Shown here: one piece after another, positions 24,579 through 32,799 of the stretch
Position numbering within the stretch: the first letter of the stretch is position 1
Layout of the letters: every line of letters begins with the position of its first letter
Assembly (NCBI GenBank): GCA_014799385.1
Contig: JAAVIC010000027.1
Location: 1-64,000, forward strand
Length of the DNA: 64,000 nucleotides
Direction: 5' to 3'
Source of the DNA: Oscillospiraceae bacterium
GTDB taxonomy: Bacteria; Bacillota; Clostridia; Oscillospirales; Ruminococcaceae
Made by a program: the position numbers and the translations under genes
Notes under the pieces: model-generated
Databases searched by the model: none
What the model saw: only the letters and a program-made list of their open reading frames with translations
What the model was told of the DNA's origin: nothing

Positions 24579-26201
24579 TTAAAACCGCTTTGCGGAGGTG
24601 AAATTCACGGTTTTGGTGAACGGATTATACAGCAGATCGCTGATATCCGCGCCGGTGAAAAAGTACTCGTTTTTATAGTAGAGCGGCACAAATTCCGCGT
24701 TGTCAATCAGAATCTGCTCGGCTTGGAGGAATATCCCCGCGCCCTCCGACAGCTCAGCGGCGGAGTTCGCCGAAACGAACTTTGCGTCAAACGCATTATC
24801 CAAGACGTTGGAATAATTATCCGAGCTGCCCGTGGTAAACTGTTCGAGATATGCTGCGGGGCTGTTATAATCCCCGGAAATTTCCAACAGCGCAATATCA
24901 AAATCCCCGTCTCTCAGTCTTGTGCGGTATTCCCTCTCGCCCAACACTTGAACCACGCAATAAAAACCAAATTCGCGTTGCCACTCCTGCATTATATAGG
25001 ACACAGCGGTTTCCGCTACGGTGTTTGGTACGATTATCACCGCGCCCGTAAACAGCTCCATATCCAGTGAGCTTTTGGCAGATTGAAACAGCGTCCGAGC
25101 CTTTTCGAGGCTGTACTCCAAAAGCTCGCAATCTCCCACCTCAACGCGATAGCTTTGCTCCAAAAGAGAAACCTGCTTGGGGACGATTCCTCCGGCAGCT
25201 TCATAATCGGGAATCGCTTTCATAACGGTTTCCCTGTCAACAAGCCGCGACAGCGCACGTCGGAAGTCCGCGTTTTGAAAGAGCTTAAAATCCGTATTGA
25301 ATACCAATCCGCAAGTGATATTGCAAAACTCCTCGCACTTATTCTTTCCCTTAACACGCGATTTATCGGAAATTCCCACTGCCACACAATTGATGTCACC
25401 GTTCAAAAAATCGTCGATGAAATCCTCTTCGTCCTCAATAAAGAAGTTCAATCCCGAGGGACAAATCTCAACGGATTCGGCATTTTTCTCGTTTCTTTTA
25501 AGAATCAGGTTGTTGGTATCGGTGGCAGCATGCGGATCGTAAGTCCAGCTTTTCACATAGAACGAGCCGTTAGACGGCGTACACTCCGCGGAAAGTCCGT
25601 ACTTTCCCTGCGACTGAAGAAAAAACTCCTCGTTGCACGGCATTGCGGGTGGCTCGGCAAGCATTTCAGGCAGACGCGGATTGGCATACTCCAACGTTAT
25701 TTCAAGCTCGAAATCTCCTTTTGCTTTCACACCCAGCAAGTCCGGGGAGGTGATTTCTCCGTTGTGGAATTTCTCGGAATTTTTAATGCAATAGTACTCG
25801 CAAGCTCGCGGCGCAGAGGTTTCGGGCAAGAACAGCCGCTTGAATCCGTAGACGAAATCTTTCGCGGTACACTGCCGCTGAAAGCCCTCGCTGTTCACCC
25901 AATAAATATCATTTCGGAGCTTAAATTCATACTTCAAGCCATCATCGGAAACCACGAAGTCTGTTGCCGCCGCTGCTTTCACCGAACCGTCCGCGTTTAT
26001 CGCCATAAGCCCCATATAGACGTTCTCAATAATGATGTCTGAGTTCGGCTCGTTCGCCTGCTGAGGGTCGAGCGTTGCGGGGTTGTCGGAAATATCATAT
26101 TTCAAGACACGATCTTTTCCATCGCTCTTACCACAAGCAGTCAGGTTCAAAAGCAATGTCGCTGCTAAAATTGTGCAGGTAATCTTTTTTATGATGTTTA
26201 T
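24579..26201 (-). CDS. Oligopeptide-binding lipoprotein (SBP family 5) with apparent ATA start
   Basis: A 540-residue extracytoplasmic solute-binding lipoprotein of the OppA/DppA type. A lipoprotein signal peptide ends in the lipobox LTAC. Family features follow: YDISDNPATLDPQQANEP, the VYMGL region, LKYEFKLRNDIYW, and a C-terminal EFVPLYYKNEYFF. The only start codon that yields a full signal peptide and is properly placed behind AAGGAG (8-base spacing) is ATA at 26201; the first TTG, at 26156, would leave only seven residues before the lipid-bearing Cys. It lies 43 bases after the GH3 gene, so the two form an operon. No permease genes adjoin, so it may serve an orphan or shared transporter. 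Confidence 0.85.
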   Translation of the reverse strand: MNIIKKITCTILAATLLLNLTACGKSDGKDRVLKYDISDNPATLDPQQANEPNSDIIIENVYMGLMAINADGSVKAAAATDFVVSDDGLKYEFKLRNDIYWVNSEGFQRQCTAKDFVYGFKRLFLPETSAPRACEYYCIKNSEKFHNGEITSPDLLGVKAKGDFELEITLEYANPRLPEMLAEPPAMPCNEEFFLQSQGKYGLSAECTPSNGSFYVKSWTYDPHAATDTNNLILKRNEKNAESVEICPSGLNFFIEDEEDFIDDFLNGDINCVAVGISDKSRVKGKNKCEEFCNITCGLVFNTDFKLFQNADFRRALSRLVDRETVMKAIPDYEAAGGIVPKQVSLLEQSYRVEVGDCELLEYSLEKARTLFQSAKSSLDMELFTGAVIIVPNTVAETAVSYIMQEWQREFGFYCVVQVLGEREYRTRLRDGDFDIALLEISGDYNSPAAYLEQFTTGSSDNYSNVLDNAFDAKFVSANSAAELSEGAGIFLQAEQILIDNAEFVPLYYKNEYFFTGADISDLLYNPFTKTVNFTSAKRF

Positions 26202-26244
26202 GTCAATCTCTCCTTATTATGATTTGCCTATGTTGTCAATCAAA

Positions 26245-27663
26245 TTACGGGGGAGGCAGAATCCCCATTTTATATTTTACCGTTAGGATTCGTGTGACGC
26301 TTTCATTTATGCGCTGCTCGGAGATTTCTCCGGACTTTACTGCGTTCAGCACGCCTTTATACGCGGCATTGAAATCTGCGGGCGACAAAATCATATCGAT
26401 CCCCGCTTTGATGGACAATACCGCCGCCGTCCCGGAATCGTACACGGTCGAAATTGTGTTCATACGATGAGCGTCGGTTATCGCAATTCCGGTGAATCCC
26501 AACTCGCCGCGGAGCATTGTGGTTACCGCCGTGTAGGACAAATCCGCTGGGAGATTATCGCCGAATGATGTTACTTGCTGATGTCCCACCATTACGAAAT
26601 CCGCACCCGCGCGAATCCCCTCCCGAAACGGAACAAATTCCTCGGCGCGGAGCTGTTCGAGAGTACGGTCGATCACGATAAAGGAATCCGTATGCGTGTT
26701 GCCGTCCTCTGCGCCCAGACCCGGAAAATGCTTAAGCGTTGCTGCTACTCCCGAACTGTTCAACCCGCGAACCACTCCAGCCGTCATATTCGCAACAACT
26801 TGCGGGTCATCGCTGAAAATGCGGCTGCCAAGCTCGTTATTCGGGTGAATATCCACATCGGCAACGGGCGCGAAATCCACATTAAAGCCCAGCGCGCGGA
26901 TATCCGAGCCGATGGTTTTTCCGATATAGAACGCCTCGTTGGAGTCATTTCTCGCGCCGTATGAAGCCATATTGCTAAAAGCGGTCGTACCGAGTTTTTT
27001 CGCACAGCGAGCAACTCCTCCGCCCTCCTCGTCCACTCCGAAGAACACTCCGACTCCGTTTGAAAGAGCGCTTTCCTGTGTTTTCGAGAGCATTTCGCGC
27101 GTTTGACGGACGCTCTCCAAATTGTCGCCCATACAGATTATTCCACCAACAGGTTTATTGCTTAAATCAAGCGGTGTGAGAACCGTTCCGCCGCCCGTAA
27201 TCTGTTCGGGATTCACGAAAAATAATTGATACACGCGCTCTTCAAGCGTCATTTGCGCGATTCGGCTTTGAATCGGATCATCGGAGATTATCGGTTCGGG
27301 AGGAACTATAATTTCCGAACTGCTCGAACTTTCGCTTTCTGTGGAGCTTGACGAAATTATGGGAGCGGGCTGACTTGATGAACTTATGGGTTCGGGAGAA
27401 ATCTCCGAACTTGTTGAGTTGGGGAACTCCGATGAAACGGGTGACTGCGATGAGCTTTCGGGGTTTGATGAACTCTCCATGCTTGACTGTTCCGATGATG
27501 TTGGTAAGCTCGAAGAAACCTCGGGAATGGTGGAATGAGTGCTGCTTGAAATAATGTCGGGAATTTTGATCTCACTCCCCGAATCGCGTTTTTCTCCGGC
27601 GCTGCACCCTGTAAACATTGCTAATACCATAATAACTGCTATCCGTTTTATAATGCTTTTCAT
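26245..27663 (-). CDS. GH3 beta-N-acetylglucosaminidase-like lipoprotein
   Basis: A 472-residue surface lipoprotein. The signal peptide ends in FTGC. Residues about 30-125 are a Ser/Pro/Glu-rich low-complexity linker. The rest is a glycoside hydrolase family 3 domain of the NagZ type: VGVDEEGGGVARC, NVDFAPVADV, LKHFPGLGAEDGNTHTDS (with the His/Asp acid-base loop of NagZ enzymes), VMVGHQQ and GFTGIAITDAHRM containing the catalytic Asp nucleophile. It likely trims muropeptides at the cell surface. ATG 27663 has AAAGGA upstream; an earlier start would precede the signal peptide unnaturally. It is first in an operon with the peptide-binding lipoprotein. Confidence 0.9.
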   Translation of the reverse strand: MKSIIKRIAVIMVLAMFTGCSAGEKRDSGSEIKIPDIISSSTHSTIPEVSSSLPTSSEQSSMESSSNPESSSQSPVSSEFPNSTSSEISPEPISSSSQPAPIISSSSTESESSSSSEIIVPPEPIISDDPIQSRIAQMTLEERVYQLFFVNPEQITGGGTVLTPLDLSNKPVGGIICMGDNLESVRQTREMLSKTQESALSNGVGVFFGVDEEGGGVARCAKKLGTTAFSNMASYGARNDSNEAFYIGKTIGSDIRALGFNVDFAPVADVDIHPNNELGSRIFSDDPQVVANMTAGVVRGLNSSGVAATLKHFPGLGAEDGNTHTDSFIVIDRTLEQLRAEEFVPFREGIRAGADFVMVGHQQVTSFGDNLPADLSYTAVTTMLRGELGFTGIAITDAHRMNTISTVYDSGTAAVLSIKAGIDMILSPADFNAAYKGVLNAVKSGEISEQRINESVTRILTVKYKMGILPPP

Positions 27664-27710
27664 TTTGTAATCCTTTCCGAGTGGGTATAATCCTATTACT
27701 TGATACTTAT

Positions 27711-27739
27711 ATTGTATCACATTAGTGCGGATAATTCAA
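27711..27739 (-). promoter_or_regulatory. Sigma-A promoter of the GH3 gene
   Basis: Minus-strand TTGAAT and TACAAT with a 17-base spacer, about 45 bases upstream of the GH3 start and just behind the feo operon. Confidence 0.65.
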
Positions 27740-27742
27740 GAA

Positions 27743-27886
27743 CTAATTTTTGCTATTCTCACAACCGGAGCATTGTGAACAGTCCCCGCAGCAGCTCCCC
27801 TTCTTTCTACGCTTTCGTATTCCGAAAATCGCCGCCGCAATCACTGCCGCGAGGATTATCACCACCACAATATCCGCAGTATTCAT
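27743..27886 (-). CDS. FeoB-associated Cys-rich membrane protein
   Basis: A 47-residue single-span protein: MNTADIVVVIILAAVIAAAI is the membrane helix, followed by a basic stretch (RKRRKK) and the Cys-rich tail CCGDCSQCSGC. This is the hallmark of the small FeoB-associated family found downstream of feoB. GAGGTG precedes the ATG, which lies nine bases after the feoB stop. It probably assists ferrous iron uptake at the membrane. Confidence 0.92.
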   Translation of the reverse strand: MNTADIVVVIILAAVIAAAIFGIRKRRKKGSCCGDCSQCSGCENSKN

Positions 27887-27895
27887 TATTACACC

Positions 27896-30238
27896 TCACA
27901 TTCCGCACACGAGACACACTGCGCGCGCAATAAATGCCACGAGCCACGCAACTATACACTGCCACAGAACCACACCGACTGCCCATTTTGAGCCAAGCTC
28001 CCGCCGAATCGCGGCAATGGATGCCACGCACGGAGTGTACAACAACGAAAATACCAGCATAGTCGCAGCGGAAACAGCCGACAACGCCATTTGTATCCCA
28101 TCACCGAACAGTATCTCCATTGTGGAAACCACGCTCTCTTTTGCCATGAATCCGCTGATAAGCGAAGTGACGATTCTCCAATCGCCCAATCCAAGCGGTG
28201 TAAAAATCGGCACTAACCACCCCGCAACGCTTGCCATAATACTTTCCGAGGAGTCCGAAACGGGATTGAAGCTCCAACTGAAGCTCTGCAAAAACCACAC
28301 CGCAACAGCCGCGATAAGAATTACCGTGAATGCCTTGCTGAGGAAGTCCTTTGCCTTTTCCCACAAGAGCTGCGCAACGTTCTTTATTCCGGGAAGGCGA
28401 TAATTCGGAAGCTCCATAACAAACGGAACTGCCTCGCCCTTAAACAATGTTCCTTTGAATAAAAACGCTATCAGAATCCCCACCAAAATTCCCAACAGGT
28501 ACAGCCCTGTCATTATCAGTCCTCCCTGTTTCGGGAAAAACGCGTCCACAAAAAACGCGTAAATCGGCAGCTTTGCGGTGCAGCTCATAAACGGCGTAAG
28601 AAGAATCGTCATTTTACGGTCGCGCTTGCTCGGCAAAGTTCTTGTGGACATTACCGCGGGCACAGTACAGCCGAACCCTATCAACATTGGCACGATACTT
28701 CTTCCCGACAAGCCGATTTTACGCAGCAGCTTATCCATAAAGAACGCAACACGCGCAATATATCCGCTGTCCTCCATAATCGACAAGAAAAAGAACATCG
28801 TCACCACTATCGGCAAAAAGCTCAATACACTGCCTACTCCGCCGAAAATTCCGTCTATCACCAATCCTTGGAGCGTTTCGTTGACATTAGCGTTGACCAT
28901 CAACGTTTCCACAATCTCCGAAAGCGCGTCAATTCCCGTTTCAAGAAGACTTTGGAGAAACGCTCCGATTACATTGAATGTCAGCAGAAATACCGTCGCC
29001 ATAATCAACACAAAGCATGGAATCGATGTCCATTTGCCTGTGAGGATTTTGTCGATTTTCTCGGAACGCAGCCGCTCCTTGCTTTGCTGCGGCTTTTGCA
29101 CGGTTCGCTCGCAGACGTACTCAATAAAGTCGAAACGCATATCCGCGATTGCCGCGCTACGGTCCATTCCGCCCTCGCGCTCCATTTGGATAACGGTATG
29201 CTCGATAAGTTCTTTTTCGTTTTGGTCGAGGTTCAGCTTATCGATAATCAGCGTATCGCCCTCAATGGTCTTGGTTGCGGCAAATTTCAGCGGGATTCCC
29301 GCCTTTTCCGCGTGATCCTCAACGATTGATTCCACCGCGTGAATCGCACGGTGAATCGCTCCGCCGTGGTTGTCCTTACTGCAAAAGTCCTGCTTTCTCG
29401 GTCTTTCTTGATACCGTGCAATGTGCAGAGCGTGCTCCACAAGCTCGTAAACACCCTCGTTCTTTGCGGCTGAAATCGGCACTACGGGCACACCGAGCAT
29501 TTCCTCCATACAGTTGATGTCGATTGCGCCGTTGTTTCCTGTAACTTCGTCCATCATATTCAGTGCAACGACCATCGGAACATCCATTTCAAGGAGTTGC
29601 ATCGTGAGATACAAATTACGCTCGATATTGGTCGCATCCACGATATTGATTATCGCAGCAGGCTTCTCCTCAAGTACAAAATTCCGCGAAACGATCTCCT
29701 CGCTGCTGTACGGCGACATCGAGTATATTCCGGGTAGGTCGGTAACAATGGTATTAGGATAACCCTTAATCGGACCGTCCTTACGGTCAACGGTAACACC
29801 TGGGAAATTCCCCACGTGCTGATTCGCGCCCGTAAGACGATTAAACAGTGTGGTTTTACCGCAATTCTGATTGCCAACCAGAGCATATGTAAGCTTTGCC
29901 CCCTCGGGGAGCGGGTTTTCTCCTGCTTTATCATGATATTTGCCGTCCTCGCCAAGTCCGGGGTGGGGCTTTGGATAAATTCGGGCTATTCTCCTATGAG
30001 GATTGCTGCGCTCCTTAATCGGCTCTATATCTATATTATCGGCGTCCGCAAGACGCAGCGTAAGCTCGTATCCGTGGATCTGCAACTCCATCGGGTCGCC
30101 CATCGGCGCGAATTTCACCACTGTAACTTCCGCACCCGGAATCACGCCCATATCCAGGAAGTGCTGCCGCAGTGCGCCCTCCCCGCCGACATTCGTAATT
30201 ATGGCGCTTTCGCCTACCCTTAGTTCCTTTAACCTCAT
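27896..30238 (-). CDS. feoB: Ferrous iron transporter, FeoA-FeoB fusion
   Basis: A 780-residue Fe2+ uptake protein. Residues 1-75 are a FeoA SH3-like domain (LRVGESAIITNVGGEGALRQHFLDMG). A linker leads to the GTPase domain (G1 GNQNCGKTTLFN, G3 DLPGIYSMSPYS, G4 NMMD, G5 SAAKNEG), a GDI helical region, then about ten membrane helices with Gate motifs (GFGCTVPAVMSTR, MSCTAKLPIYAF and LLYTPCVASIAAI). FeoA is more often a separate gene. GGAGG precedes the ATG. The gene is first in a two-gene operon with the Cys-rich protein. It may be iron-regulated: an AT-rich palindrome lies upstream at 30279-30297. Confidence 0.96.
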   Translation of the reverse strand: MRLKELRVGESAIITNVGGEGALRQHFLDMGVIPGAEVTVVKFAPMGDPMELQIHGYELTLRLADADNIDIEPIKERSNPHRRIARIYPKPHPGLGEDGKYHDKAGENPLPEGAKLTYALVGNQNCGKTTLFNRLTGANQHVGNFPGVTVDRKDGPIKGYPNTIVTDLPGIYSMSPYSSEEIVSRNFVLEEKPAAIINIVDATNIERNLYLTMQLLEMDVPMVVALNMMDEVTGNNGAIDINCMEEMLGVPVVPISAAKNEGVYELVEHALHIARYQERPRKQDFCSKDNHGGAIHRAIHAVESIVEDHAEKAGIPLKFAATKTIEGDTLIIDKLNLDQNEKELIEHTVIQMEREGGMDRSAAIADMRFDFIEYVCERTVQKPQQSKERLRSEKIDKILTGKWTSIPCFVLIMATVFLLTFNVIGAFLQSLLETGIDALSEIVETLMVNANVNETLQGLVIDGIFGGVGSVLSFLPIVVTMFFFLSIMEDSGYIARVAFFMDKLLRKIGLSGRSIVPMLIGFGCTVPAVMSTRTLPSKRDRKMTILLTPFMSCTAKLPIYAFFVDAFFPKQGGLIMTGLYLLGILVGILIAFLFKGTLFKGEAVPFVMELPNYRLPGIKNVAQLLWEKAKDFLSKAFTVILIAAVAVWFLQSFSWSFNPVSDSSESIMASVAGWLVPIFTPLGLGDWRIVTSLISGFMAKESVVSTMEILFGDGIQMALSAVSAATMLVFSLLYTPCVASIAAIRRELGSKWAVGVVLWQCIVAWLVAFIARAVCLVCGM

Positions 30239-30278
30239 TTAATTGCCTCCGATTTTGCCAATTCTGCACATTGATTTT

Positions 30279-30297
30279 ATATATTTATCGAATATAT
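30279..30297. promoter_or_regulatory. Imperfect 19-bp palindrome upstream of feoAB
   Basis: ATATATT-(5)-AATATAT arms, 41 bases upstream of the feoAB start. It could be a metalloregulator (DtxR- or Fur-type) site, but the AT-rich arms are low in information. Confidence 0.25.
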
Positions 30298-30319
30298 TAA
30301 TTATGCCTTTTTTCAATCC

Positions 30320-30369
30320 CCAATGAAACATTTATTTTAGTTAAACGTTTTCACTGTAAGGCTATAGTG
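30320..30369. repeat. Single copy of an intergenic repeat, upstream of feoAB
   Basis: The core ACGTTTTCACTGTAAGGCTA (30345-30364, continuing TAGTG) matches the units repeated at 32479-32640 with few changes. It can form a 7-bp hairpin CACTGTA-AGGC-TATAGTG with one G-T pair. Between 30370 and 30427 nothing else is seen. Confidence 0.6.
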
Positions 30370-30427
30370 TTGTTTTTATTATACCACTTTTTATTGCCGT
30401 TGTCAATATTCTTGTTGTTCAAATTGC

Positions 30428-30457
30428 AAAAAGACGGAGAACAAACCGCTCTCCGCC
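30428..30457 (-). terminator. Terminator of the sigma/anti-sigma operon
   Basis: On the minus strand GGCGGAGA pairs with TCTCCGTC around a nine-base loop (7 of 8 pairs plus G-T), followed by five T. Confidence 0.8.
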
Positions 30458-30473
30458 CTTACATATTATTTTA

Positions 30474-31847
30474 TCACTCTTTCGGAAGTCCCATAGGCTG
30501 CGATTGCCAATCTCCCAGATATTCATCGGCTATCGCAGGAACATAATATTCAAAATACCTTATCTCGCTGTTGTCGACGAGCTCTATTTGCTCGGCTGTT
30601 AATCCAACCTCAAAATGATAATACGGCATTATATACTCATGTTCTCTGCGATACAAATACACAAGTTCAACCGCGTCGATTTGCTCTGTGCCGTTAAAAT
30701 CGTAATCAACAGTTCCCATCATCGACAAAAACCGATTATCGTAAAGCCTCTCTGCTGCCTCATTAACAGAAATAATCGGATAATCGCCAATCTTTTTTAT
30801 ACCCGCAGCGCGGAACTTCATTGAAACGATATCCCCTTTGGGATTAAATTCAAACGAAACTCTGTCTAATTGATAATTGGTAAATTCTTCCGCATCGGTA
30901 CCTCCCTCATAATATTCCACACGGTTATCAGACGAGGACTTGATACTGAGCACGGGATTGCTTATTCCAAACATATTGTGGTATGTCTCCAGCACATATC
31001 TTCCCGCCTTGTCCATTTCCGTTATTGTGAGATTTGCAGGCTTATACTCATCGGGAATTGAAAAGCAATTACCGTAATACCACTTCACATTAACATCAAG
31101 TCTAAAATTATAATTCAAGGAAATTTCAATTTCTCTACCAAAAGATGCGATTATTTGCCCATTCATCGTCTTAAGAATACGAATTATCCGCTGAATCTCT
31201 TCTTCGGGCGCGCCATAGCTCTCCCACTGTTCTCTGATTCCGCGCTCTCCTTCCTCCGTCATAAAATTATCCTTAATCTCCATTTCCGAAATGTCATAGC
31301 CAAGCGTTTCGGTAACGCATTTAAGCGTTTGAATCATAAAATCGTGTTCGGAGCTATCCGAAAAATTATAGTACACGGGCAGCGTTTCAAAATTCATTTC
31401 CGCGCTCCATGGGTTTCCAATATCCGTCTCAGGCTTAACAGAGCCAGTCGGTCCTCCCATTCCCGCGGAGGAGTAATACCAAGGCGTCAGCTTGGGGAGT
31501 TCTCCGTTAGTTTCGGGCAATGTCGGAGCAGTCGGAAAAACAACATCATTTCGTGGTTCGCGGTCGATAGATACGACATTTGGAGAATCATCGATTGAAT
31601 TCGCATTATTGTTCGCCGCGCTGGGTATTCCTTCCTGATTGATTCCGTTGGTCGGACCGCTTGTGGATATTTGATTGCTGCCAAGCCTTGAGGTTACGCT
31701 TATCGCCGTAACCGCAATAACCGCAACGGCAGCAGCCGACATAACACCGATAAATAAATTGCGGCGATTGGCAGGCTTTTTCTCCGCCTCGATTATGTGC
31801 TTATCGTCAACATCGGTCATAGCGTTCAAAAAATCATTTCCGTTCAT
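30474..31847 (-). CDS. Probable anti-sigma factor, single-span membrane protein
   Basis: A 457-residue protein encoded directly after a sigma factor. The first 30 residues are cytoplasmic and charged (FLNAMTDVDDKHIIEAEKKP), residues about 31-52 form one membrane helix (LFIGVMSAAAVAVIAVTAISV), and about 400 residues lie outside, beginning with an Asn/Ser/Pro-rich linker. The extracellular domain has no family I recognise. This layout and the position 12 bases after the sigma gene are typical of clostridial membrane anti-sigma proteins. The signal it responds to is unknown. Confidence 0.75.
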   Translation of the reverse strand: MNGNDFLNAMTDVDDKHIIEAEKKPANRRNLFIGVMSAAAVAVIAVTAISVTSRLGSNQISTSGPTNGINQEGIPSAANNNANSIDDSPNVVSIDREPRNDVVFPTAPTLPETNGELPKLTPWYYSSAGMGGPTGSVKPETDIGNPWSAEMNFETLPVYYNFSDSSEHDFMIQTLKCVTETLGYDISEMEIKDNFMTEEGERGIREQWESYGAPEEEIQRIIRILKTMNGQIIASFGREIEISLNYNFRLDVNVKWYYGNCFSIPDEYKPANLTITEMDKAGRYVLETYHNMFGISNPVLSIKSSSDNRVEYYEGGTDAEEFTNYQLDRVSFEFNPKGDIVSMKFRAAGIKKIGDYPIISVNEAAERLYDNRFLSMMGTVDYDFNGTEQIDAVELVYLYRREHEYIMPYYHFEVGLTAEQIELVDNSEIRYFEYYVPAIADEYLGDWQSQPMGLPKE

Positions 31848-31859
31848 AGTCTCTCCTTT

Positions 31860-32420
31860 CTATATGGAATAACCCTCTTTTTCGAGATACTTGCGCAGTT
31901 CATTTCGCATTCGGTGCAGCACAACATTAACATTGTTCACGCTCATATCGAAACGTTCCGCGATGGATTCAACCGAATCGAAAAACCAATATCTGCGCAT
32001 AAAGATATCACGATTCCGCGCGGGCTTGGTATCGAGAAACGCGCTGATTTTCGCCGACAACAGCTTACTGTCAAAGTCCTCCTCGGTGCGTGCCTTATCG
32101 GGAATGCACTGTTCCATCTCCTCGGAAAGCTCCACAATAACCGCATTGCGCTTAAGTGCCTTTTTGGAGCGCACAATCGAAATCGACAAATTCCGCGCAA
32201 TTTTTGCCAGATACGCGAAAAAACTGTTGTACGGCTCATTCGGCGGAATGCTCTCCCACGCCTTTAAGTAGGTGTCGTTTTCGACCTCCTCAGCCGCGCA
32301 TTGATCGTTGGTTATTCCGCGTGAAACCGCGCGAATACGCGTTCCGTATTTGTCACGGGTATGCCCGATTGCGGCTTCATCGCGTTGTAAGTACATTTTA
32401 ACGATTTGTTCGTCGTTCAT
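31860..32420 (-). CDS. ECF-type RNA polymerase sigma factor
   Basis: A 186-residue sigma-70 family protein. Region 2 is at about residues 1-85 (KYGTRIRAVSRGITNDQCAAEEVENDTYLKAWESIPP, then FFAYLAKIARNLSI) and region 4 at about 125-180 (MRRYWFFDSVESIAERFDMSVNNVNVVLHRMRNELRKYL). It starts with ATG preceded by AAAGGA and is followed by the membrane anti-sigma gene. Upstream is a set of tandem repeats (32479-32640) that may carry its own control sites. Confidence 0.9.
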   Translation of the reverse strand: MNDEQIVKMYLQRDEAAIGHTRDKYGTRIRAVSRGITNDQCAAEEVENDTYLKAWESIPPNEPYNSFFAYLAKIARNLSISIVRSKKALKRNAVIVELSEEMEQCIPDKARTEEDFDSKLLSAKISAFLDTKPARNRDIFMRRYWFFDSVESIAERFDMSVNNVNVVLHRMRNELRKYLEKEGYSI

Positions 32421-32478
32421 TACTAAAATGTCCTTTCATATATGTTAACGCAAAAATACATAGTTATATTACATAAAT

Positions 32479-32640
32479 TTTTTTAGTTCTCAATATTATG
32501 TTTCCTTTAGTCAAACTTTTTTTAGTTCCCAATATTATGTTGACTTTAATCGAACGTTTTCGCTGTAAGGTTATAGCGTTTTTTAGTTCCCAATATTACG
32601 TTGACTTTGGACGAACGTTTTCGCTGTAAGGTTATAACAT
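32479..32640. repeat. Tandem 61-bp intergenic repeats upstream of the sigma gene
   Basis: Two near-complete units of 61 bp (about 32517-32577 and 32578-32638) and one shortened unit (32479-32516). Each starts with TTTTTTAGTTCYCAATATTA and the two long units end in ACGTTTTCGCTGTAAGGTTA. A further diverged copy lies at 30320-30369. The unit core can fold CGCTGTA-AGGT-TATAGCG. No gene is present between 32421 and 32799; the rest of that spacer holds the promoter at 32718-32746. Confidence 0.8.
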
Positions 32641-32717
32641 TGTCTTTAATTATAACATATTTTTATGAAATTGTCAATATAAACACAAAAAATTCCGTAA
32701 TAAGCAATTATTCTTCA

Positions 32718-32746
32718 TTGACAAAAGAGAATTTATCTGATATAAT
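32718..32746 (+). promoter_or_regulatory. Consensus sigma-A promoter of the membrane/OST-HTH gene pair
   Basis: Perfect TTGACA, 17-base spacer and perfect TATAAT, about 50 bases before the ATG at 32800. All twelve consensus bases match. Confidence 0.85.
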
Positions 32747-32799
32747 AAAATTGACACCGTTTTTCGGTGATTTATATTTCAGAGAAAGGAGGTTTAATT

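Noticed and set aside
32479-32640. Tandem repeats as a CRISPR array
   Set aside because: Only two full units, repeats span the complete period with no unique spacers, and no cas genes lie nearby.
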